The notes below the pieces were generated by a model that was not told the origin of the DNA, made no database searches, and saw nothing but the letters and a program-made list of their open reading frames with translations. From Candidatus Methanofilum arcanum (GTDB lineage Archaea > Halobacteriota > Methanomicrobia > Methanomicrobiales > Methanospirillaceae), in NCBI GenBank assembly GCA_031285085.1, contig JAITWW010000007.1:1-33899 (forward strand): 33,899 nucleotides of DNA, given 5' to 3'. A program made the position numbers and the translations under genes. Numbering within the stretch: the first letter of the stretch is position 1; every line of letters starts with the position of its first letter. Of the stretch, positions 28,206-33,899 are shown piece by piece.

Positions 28206-28729
28206 TGGCAACCGGTCCACGGTATTTTGTACCGTTTAGACGACGAAAAGAAGGTCGTACAAACTATCATGCACGAACAAAACTTGTCGTGTCAACGTCA
28301 CCCCGCATGGTTGTGCGTAAGACAAATCGTCACGTCATCTGTCAATTGGTTCGAGCAGAACTCATTGGAGACAAGACCTTTGCCTCTGCTCACTCAAGTG
28401 AGCTTCGAAAATATGGGTACACCGGCTCACTTTCGAGCACACCTTCTGCATATTTGACTGGTATGCTTTTTGCAGTGAGATGCTTAAACAATGGAGAAGG
28501 CAATGCAATTTTAGATATTGGCCTTCACCGAGCCTGCCAAGGTGCTCGTGTTTTTGCAGCTCTTAAGGGAGCTGCTGAAATAGGTATGGATATCCCTCAT
28601 GGAGAGGAGATTCTTCCCTCTGATGAACGGTGTATGGGACAGCATATTGCAGATTATGACGATAAGATGTCAGATCTGCCAGAAAATGTAAAAGTAGTCA
28701 TTGATGCTATCCGCAAGGAGCTGAACTGA
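28205..28729 (+). CDS. rpl18: Ribosomal protein L18
   Basis: [30 protein letters not shown]...LVVRKTNRH-like core, [27 protein letters not shown]. Confidence 0.97.
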   Translation: MATGPRYFVPFRRRKEGRTNYHARTKLVVSTSPRMVVRKTNRHVICQLVRAELIGDKTFASAHSSELRKYGYTGSLSSTPSAYLTGMLFAVRCLNNGEGNAILDIGLHRACQGARVFAALKGAAEIGMDIPHGEEILPSDERCMGQHIADYDDKMSDLPENVKVVIDAIRKELN

Positions 28730-28731
28730 CA

Positions 28732-29349
28732 ATGGCATATGAAAAATCAGAATGGGTACCTCTGACAGGTCTTGGACGGCAGGTATTAGCCGGTGAGATC
28801 AAAAGCATAGATGAGGTGCTAGCCAGCAGGAAACCCATCAAGGAACCTGAGATCGTCGACGCATTTCTCCCAGACCTCATTGACGAGGTGCTCGACATCA
28901 ATATGGTACAGCGTATGACTGACTCTGGACGTCGTGTAAAGTTCAGAGCAGTTGTTGTTGTCGGTAATAAGGATGGATATATTGGATACGGGCAAGCAAA
29001 AGATTCACAAGTTGGAGATGCTATAAAAAAGGCAATTATCGATGCCAAGATGAATCTGATTAAGGTAAAGCGTGGCTGTGGTTCTTGGGAATGTGGATGT
29101 TCAAAACAGCACTCCATCCCCATGCTTGTTGAAGGTTCCGCTGGAAGTGTTCGAGTTACCTTAAAACCAGCTCCACAGGGTATCGGCCTGGTAACTGGTG
29201 ATATTGGAAAGAAAGTACTTGATCTTGCAGGTATCCGTGATGTCTGGGTTCATACCCGTGGTCAGACTCGAACGACCATTAACTATGCAAAAGCCATCTA
29301 CAATGCATTAAATGCAACGAATTTGGCACGGTTCGGAGGAGAAGAGTAA
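28732..29349 (+). CDS. rps5: Ribosomal protein S5
   Basis: [45 protein letters not shown]. Confidence 0.97.
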   Translation: MAYEKSEWVPLTGLGRQVLAGEIKSIDEVLASRKPIKEPEIVDAFLPDLIDEVLDINMVQRMTDSGRRVKFRAVVVVGNKDGYIGYGQAKDSQVGDAIKKAIIDAKMNLIKVKRGCGSWECGCSKQHSIPMLVEGSAGSVRVTLKPAPQGIGLVTGDIGKKVLDLAGIRDVWVHTRGQTRTTINYAKAIYNALNATNLARFGGEE

Positions 29350-29810
29350 TGTTTGTGCTTGTTCAGATTCGCGGAACGGTAAATACCCGTGGCGATATTA
29401 AAGACACACTCAAGATGCTTCGACTTCACCACATTAATCACTGCGTGCTTATCCCTGATACTCCGGCATATATCGGTATGATTCGTAAGGTCAAGGATTA
29501 CATTGCATGGGGAGAGGTAGATGCAGAGGTACTTGCAGAACTCTTACGTAACCGTGGTCGCCTGACTGGAAATCTCCGCCTGACTGATGCATATATCAAG
29601 GAGAACTCTCAGTATACAGATATCAATGAGTTTGCTTTGTCACTTGCGAATGGAGAGGCTCGCCTGACTGATGTTCCAGGATTGAAGCCGGTGCTCCGAC
29701 TTCACCCACCCCGCAAAGGTCACAAGACAACAAAGCGTACCTATCAGCAGGGTGGTTCACTTGGGTATCACGGTGAAGCAATAAATGCACTATTATACAG
29801 AATGAGGTGA
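29349..29810 (+). CDS. rpl30: Ribosomal protein L30
   Basis: [55 protein letters not shown]. Confidence 0.97.
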   Translation: MFVLVQIRGTVNTRGDIKDTLKMLRLHHINHCVLIPDTPAYIGMIRKVKDYIAWGEVDAEVLAELLRNRGRLTGNLRLTDAYIKENSQYTDINEFALSLANGEARLTDVPGLKPVLRLHPPRKGHKTTKRTYQQGGSLGYHGEAINALLYRMR

Positions 29811-29813
29811 GAT

Positions 29814-30239
29814 ATGCCAGTAAATAAGCGTTCTAAGTATCGCGGTTCTCGAACCTGTGGTGGTGGAACACATAAAAATCGCCGTGGGGCAGGAAACCGT
29901 GGTGGTCGTGGAAATAGCGGTGGATGTAAGCATCACTTTGTCCGAGTCTACCTTGAGAAAGGCTATGTGTATCGTAAGATGGGCTTTAGATCTTTGAAAT
30001 CTCCTGTTGATGAGGTGCTTGACGTGTCAGCACTTGATCAGATGGCAGGTTATCTTGTGAAGCTTGGTATTGCACAAGAGTCTGATGGTTTGATTGTCAT
30101 TAACGCCACTGATTTGGGCATTGAGAAGGTCCTTGGTGGCGGTAAAGTGACACAGAAATTACAGATTACTGCAAAAGCATTCTCAAATCAGGCGGTTGCA
30201 AAGATTGAGGCACAGGGCGGAGAGGCTATCATCGCCTAA
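29814..30239 (+). CDS. rpl15: Ribosomal protein L15
   Basis: [37 protein letters not shown]. Confidence 0.97.
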   Translation: MPVNKRSKYRGSRTCGGGTHKNRRGAGNRGGRGNSGGCKHHFVRVYLEKGYVYRKMGFRSLKSPVDEVLDVSALDQMAGYLVKLGIAQESDGLIVINATDLGIEKVLGGGKVTQKLQITAKAFSNQAVAKIEAQGGEAIIA

Positions 30240-30256
30240 CTGCCTCTCTTTTTCAG

Positions 30257-31705
30257 GTGGGTATCATGGGAGAATTATTAGATCGATGGGAGCCAATTCT
30301 GGCGAGGATGCCAGCTGTACGTGGTCCCGAAGGTCACATTCACTTTAAAAACAAGCTTGCATGGACCGCTGCAATTCTTGTTATTTATTTCATTTTAACA
30401 AACATCAATGTCTTTGGGCTTGATCCGTCATCTCAGGATATTTTTGAGTATTATCGTGCATTACTTGCAGGTGCAAGTGGTTCTATTATTCACCTCGGTA
30501 TCGGTCCGATTGTTACAGCCTCTATCGTATTACAGCTGTTAAAGGGTGCAGAACTGATTAAGATTGATACCAGTGATCCCCATGGTCAGATCCAGTACAT
30601 GGGTCTTCAGAAGGTCATGATCTTTGCTATGATCGTCATCGAGGCTATTCCCATGGTTCTTGGTGGTTTTCTTTTGCCTGATCCAGGCGTTGCCATGGCT
30701 ATCTTTGGCGGAAATACTGCGTTATTGTCCCTTTTGATCTTTATCCAAGTATGTATCGGTGGCCTTTTGATCGTATTTATGGATGAAGTAGTGACGAAAT
30801 GGGGTGTTGGATCTGGTGTTGGTCTTTTCATTATTGCTGGTATTTCACAGGCACTTGTGAATGGTTTCATTAACTGGGCACCAGTGAATGATATGTACCC
30901 TGTGGGTCTGATTCCGAGGTTTTTCGCTATTTTATTTGATGGGGCAAACTTCCTCCAGTATTATGGTTCTGAGCTGATTGCACTGATAACCACGATTACT
31001 ATCTTTCTTATCATTGTGTATTTTGAGTCTACCCGTGTTGAGATTCCTCTTGCACATACTCAAGTGCGTGGGGCTCGTGCTCGTTTCCCCGTGAAGCTGA
31101 TTTACGCAAGTGTCTTACCAATGATTTTGGTGCGTGTACTCCAGGCAAATGTTCAGATGGTAGGGTTGTTCCTCAACAATGTAGGTATCACGATCTTTGG
31201 TACATTTGATGGCTCAGCTCCTGTCAGTGGTTTGATGTGGTATCTTGCGCCGGTGAATACGCCTTCTGACTGGATGTGGTGGACCGCGAGTTATGTTAGT
31301 GGACATGTTCCCTGGCAGATTTTCCTTCGAATTGGTATTGATTGTTTTGTGATGATTGCTGGTGGTGCTCTGTTTGCGCTGTTTTGGGTAAAGACTGCGG
31401 GTCTTGACTCAGCGTCTGTTGCCCGTCAGATTCAACGTTCTGGGATGTCAATTCCAGGATATAGACGCAGTCCTCTTGTGCTTGAAAAGGTACTTGACAG
31501 ATATATTCCCCGTGTCACCGTGATTGGTGGTATCTTTGTTGGGTTAATGTCTGTGATTGCAAATCTCTTTGGTGTAGTTGGTGCGGTTTCTGGTACTGGA
31601 TTGCTTCTTACGGTCAGTATTACTTATCGATTGTATGAAGAAATTGCATCGCAACAGATTATGGAGATGTATCCGTTTATGCGCAGTTTCTTTGGAAAAG
31701 AGTAA
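30257..31705 (+). CDS. secY: Preprotein translocase subunit SecY
   Basis: 482 aa, about ten TM helices, KWGVGSGVGLFIIAGISQ, RRSPLVLEKVLDRYIPRVTVIGG. Confidence 0.97.
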   Translation: MGIMGELLDRWEPILARMPAVRGPEGHIHFKNKLAWTAAILVIYFILTNINVFGLDPSSQDIFEYYRALLAGASGSIIHLGIGPIVTASIVLQLLKGAELIKIDTSDPHGQIQYMGLQKVMIFAMIVIEAIPMVLGGFLLPDPGVAMAIFGGNTALLSLLIFIQVCIGGLLIVFMDEVVTKWGVGSGVGLFIIAGISQALVNGFINWAPVNDMYPVGLIPRFFAILFDGANFLQYYGSELIALITTITIFLIIVYFESTRVEIPLAHTQVRGARARFPVKLIYASVLPMILVRVLQANVQMVGLFLNNVGITIFGTFDGSAPVSGLMWYLAPVNTPSDWMWWTASYVSGHVPWQIFLRIGIDCFVMIAGGALFALFWVKTAGLDSASVARQIQRSGMSIPGYRRSPLVLEKVLDRYIPRVTVIGGIFVGLMSVIANLFGVVGAVSGTGLLLTVSITYRLYEEIASQQIMEMYPFMRSFFGKE

Positions 31706-31730
31706 ACCATTAATTGCAATTCGGAGTATA

Positions 31731-31751
31731 CTATGTAGGGTTCCTACATAG
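31731..31751 (+). promoter_or_regulatory. Perfect hairpin in the secY-adkA intergenic gap
   Basis: CTATGTAGG-gtt-CCTACATAG, 9-bp perfect stem with a 3-nt loop, 43 nt before the adkA ATG. Confidence 0.5.
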
Positions 31752-31793
31752 GTTTCCATTTTCAAGACTCCACTTATTTTTGGTGAGTTATAT

Positions 31794-32366
31794 ATGGCAG
31801 GCAAGAAAGTTATTATTACAGGTGTTCCTGGTGTTGGGAAGACGTCTGTGATTACTGATACGATTCAGAAGTTAGCAGATGATGGTGTACCGTATCAGAG
31901 TATCAATTTTGGAACATTCATGTTTGAGGTTGCCAAGGCGAAGGGTCTTGTGCAAGATCGTGATGAGATGCGAAAGCTTGGGAAGGATGAACAAAAGGCA
32001 TTGCAACGTGAGGCTTCCCAGCAGATTGCAAAGATTGATGGGAATGTCATTATTGATACCCATGCTTCAGTGAAGACTCCTTCTGGATTTTTGCCTGGGC
32101 TTCCTGAGTGGGTGCTTCGTGATCTGATGCCTGATGTTTTTGTTCTTGTAGAGGCTGATGATGATCAGATTCTGCGACGAAGGATGAGTGATGAATCACG
32201 TCTTCGTGATATCGAAGGTTCTCGGTCTATTCGGGAGCATCAGGAGTTTAATCGTGCAGCAGCGGCGTCATATGCGATGCTCACTGGGTGCACGGTGTTG
32301 TATATTGAGAACGCAGATTTTTTGTTGACTCTTTCTGTTGAGAGATTAGCAGCAGTGCTTCGGTGA
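31794..32366 (+). CDS. adkA: Archaeal adenylate kinase
   Basis: KKVIITGVPGVGKTSVITD (P-loop); VIIDTHASVKTPSGFLPGLPEWVLRDLMPD. Confidence 0.95.
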   Translation: MAGKKVIITGVPGVGKTSVITDTIQKLADDGVPYQSINFGTFMFEVAKAKGLVQDRDEMRKLGKDEQKALQREASQQIAKIDGNVIIDTHASVKTPSGFLPGLPEWVLRDLMPDVFVLVEADDDQILRRRMSDESRLRDIEGSRSIREHQEFNRAAAASYAMLTGCTVLYIENADFLLTLSVERLAAVLR

Positions 32367-32992
32367 TTGGTGTGGCTGGTTCTGAGCGTTCTTCTCCCTC
32401 TCTTGGGGCGGCAATGACTCCTATGTTGATTGCGATGGGACTTATGCTGATTGCATCAGTTGAAACGATTCGAGTTGGGATTGGTCAGACACTGGATCTT
32501 GTTTTAGGACCATTTGTTCTGTTTCTCGATGCTCCGTTTTATATTTTCATCATTGTCCTTTCTGCGTTTACTGGGTTGTATTCTTCAATTTTGCAAAAGT
32601 ACACGATTGATTATACTTTGATGAAAAGAATACAAGAGAAGACAAAGGGGTTTCAAAAGGAGTATCGAGAGGCAGCTCTTGCAAAAGATGAGAAGCAACT
32701 CAAAAAGCTTGAGGCAAGACGCGATGCGATGATGAAGGATCAGATGGAGATGACTCAGCAGCAGTTTAAGCCGATGGGATATATTATGGCAATTACGCTG
32801 CCGATTTTTTTCTGGTTGTATTATCATTTAACTCATTTTGATACCTTTATTACGTTTCCTTTTACTGGGACGGTACATCTGACGGATCCTATTCTTTTTG
32901 GTGTTGTTCCCGCATGGATTATCTGGTATATGCTTTGTTCTCTTGTGATGTCCCAGGTGATTCGAAAGGGTCTTGATATTGGAGGGTTGTAA
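32363..32992 (+). CDS. DUF106/EMC3-like membrane protein (Oxa1/YidC superfamily)
   Basis: Three to four TM segments with central charged coiled segment MKRIQEKTKGFQKEYREAALAKDEKQLKKLEARRDAMMKDQMEMTQQQFKPM; GTG start overlapping the adkA stop. Confidence 0.88.
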   Translation: MIGVAGSERSSPSLGAAMTPMLIAMGLMLIASVETIRVGIGQTLDLVLGPFVLFLDAPFYIFIIVLSAFTGLYSSILQKYTIDYTLMKRIQEKTKGFQKEYREAALAKDEKQLKKLEARRDAMMKDQMEMTQQQFKPMGYIMAITLPIFFWLYYHLTHFDTFITFPFTGTVHLTDPILFGVVPAWIIWYMLCSLVMSQVIRKGLDIGGL

Positions 32993-33675
32993 TGAGAATT
33001 ACGATGAGTGGGCTTCCTGGAAGTGGTACAACAACACTTGGCAGGATGCTTGCTGATCGATATCACTGTGAGTACATATCTGTTGGTGAGGTATTTCGAT
33101 CGATGGCAGCTGAGCGTTCTCTTTCTCTTGCTGCTTTTAGTTCTCTTTGTGAGAGTGATCCTGCAATCGATCGTCTGCTTGATGAGCGTCAACGGGATCT
33201 TGTTTTGAATTCGGATGCTATCATTGCAGAGGGAAGGTTGTCTGGGTGGATGATTCCTGAGGCTGATCTGAAGATCTGGTTGTTTGCTCCGATTTCATGC
33301 CGTGTTGCACGGGTGTATGACCGAGATAGGTGTGAGGATACAAAAGCTGCTGAGGATGAGACACTGGCACGTGAGGTAAGTGAGGCAACTCGGTATCTTG
33401 AGTATTATGGTATTGATATCTCTGTTCTTGATCCTTATGATCTGGTGTTGAATTCTGAGCGTTTTTCGCCAGAGCAGCTTGCAGCTATTGTTGATGTTGC
33501 GGTGCTCGCCAAACACGGCGAGGACGCGTTTCCCGTAGAACCACCCTCCTGCGTCGGATCAAACATCCGTTGTTGGTGTAACCCTGGGCGGGTGTGTGAG
33601 CACCTGCTTTTTTCCCATCATCTCTATTTCCTGGGGTATGCCGTCATTGTGATTGCATGCTGCATAATTTTGTGA
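32992..33675 (+). CDS. cmk: Cytidylate kinase (archaeal type); C-terminal ~50 codons atypical
   Basis: MRITMSGLPGSGTTTLGRMLADRYHCEYISVGEVFR...IIAEGRLSGWM...ATRYLEYYGIDISVLDPYDLVLNSE. The tail after about VDVAVLA does not look like Cmk. Confidence 0.92.
   Translation: MRITMSGLPGSGTTTLGRMLADRYHCEYISVGEVFRSMAAERSLSLAAFSSLCESDPAIDRLLDERQRDLVLNSDAIIAEGRLSGWMIPEADLKIWLFAPISCRVARVYDRDRCEDTKAAEDETLAREVSEATRYLEYYGIDISVLDPYDLVLNSERFSPEQLAAIVDVAVLAKHGEDAFPVEPPSCVGSNIRCWCNPGRVCEHLLFSHHLYFLGYAVIVIACCIIL
33499..33613 (+). ncRNA. Candidate structured RNA or riboregulatory 3' element, ending in a T-run
   Basis: Closing stem GC.GGTGCTC (33499-33507)/GAGCACC.t.GC (33598-33607); CTCGCC-aaacac-GGCGAG (33505-33522, partly alternative to the closing stem); GACGC/GCGTC (33523-33527/33551-33555); GGAT/ATCC (33556-33568); ACCC-tgggc-GGGT (33581-33593); then TTTTTT (33608-33613). 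Visibly more GC-rich than its flanks. Confidence 0.5.
33608..33613 (+). terminator. T-run terminating the cmk/structured-element transcript
   Basis: TTTTTT directly after the closing stem; no further convincing ORF to the window end. Confidence 0.5.
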
Positions 33676-33899
33676 TATTTTATTTCATTTTTCAATAATT
33701 TCTCCTGTGGAAAATGGTCTTCACTATCAAAACCGCTATTTTTCTCCCTAAATTATATTGAATCTGCCTATTTTCCAAATATTTTGTGCAGAATGAACAG
33801 CAACTTCTCCCTAAGATTTTGATTTTTTGTATAGAATGATCACTCCTGATTATCACTACAGTGCTACCTAGCACGGTTCAAAACCAATATTCTATGGTA

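Noticed and set aside
33499-33613. Interpreting the cmk 3' element as 5S rRNA or a cobalamin/SAM riboswitch
   Set aside because: Length and helices looked suggestive, but the diagnostic conserved sequences for these classes are absent on both strands.
33692-33874. 60-aa minus-strand ORF at the window end
   Set aside because: Short, AT-driven, with no recognisable motif.
1-33899. CRISPR arrays or complete insertion sequences
   Set aside because: No regularly spaced repeats and no transposase/integrase ORF were seen.

Overview
The window is archaeal chromosomal DNA, most likely Methanomicrobiales-like, judging from the DUF3821 proteins, the HxlA-RraA fusion and archaeal ribosomal gene order. 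The right half (about 18.8-33.7 kb) is a nearly intact S10/spc-type ribosomal superoperon: L3-L4-L23-L2-S19-L22-S3-L29-Rnp1-S17-L14-L24-S4e-L5-S14-S8-L6-L32e-L19e-L18-S5-L30-L15-SecY-AdkA-DUF106-Cmk. S14 (52 aa) is missing from the supplied ORF track. The left half carries metabolic and information genes: a DUF362/ferredoxin protein, two DUF3821 paralogs, HisF, HxlA-RraA, an HD dNTPase, a membrane winged-helix regulator, MetE-like, AspS, a GT4/GH57 pair, tRNA-Pro(TGG) and Nth. Between nth and rpl3 lies an accessory patch with a DUF3788 gene frameshifted by a 20-bp tandem duplication, a GyrI-like protein, and a translationally coupled ImmA/IrrE-protease plus DUF4411/PIN-like pair that looks like a toxin-antitoxin module. 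The best candidates for something undescribed are a GC-rich, multi-helix RNA-like element followed by a T-run at the 3' end of cmk, a roughly 330-nt leader rich in short helices ahead of rpl3, and the protease/PIN-like module. All structures and family calls were made by eye, with no searches or folding programs.
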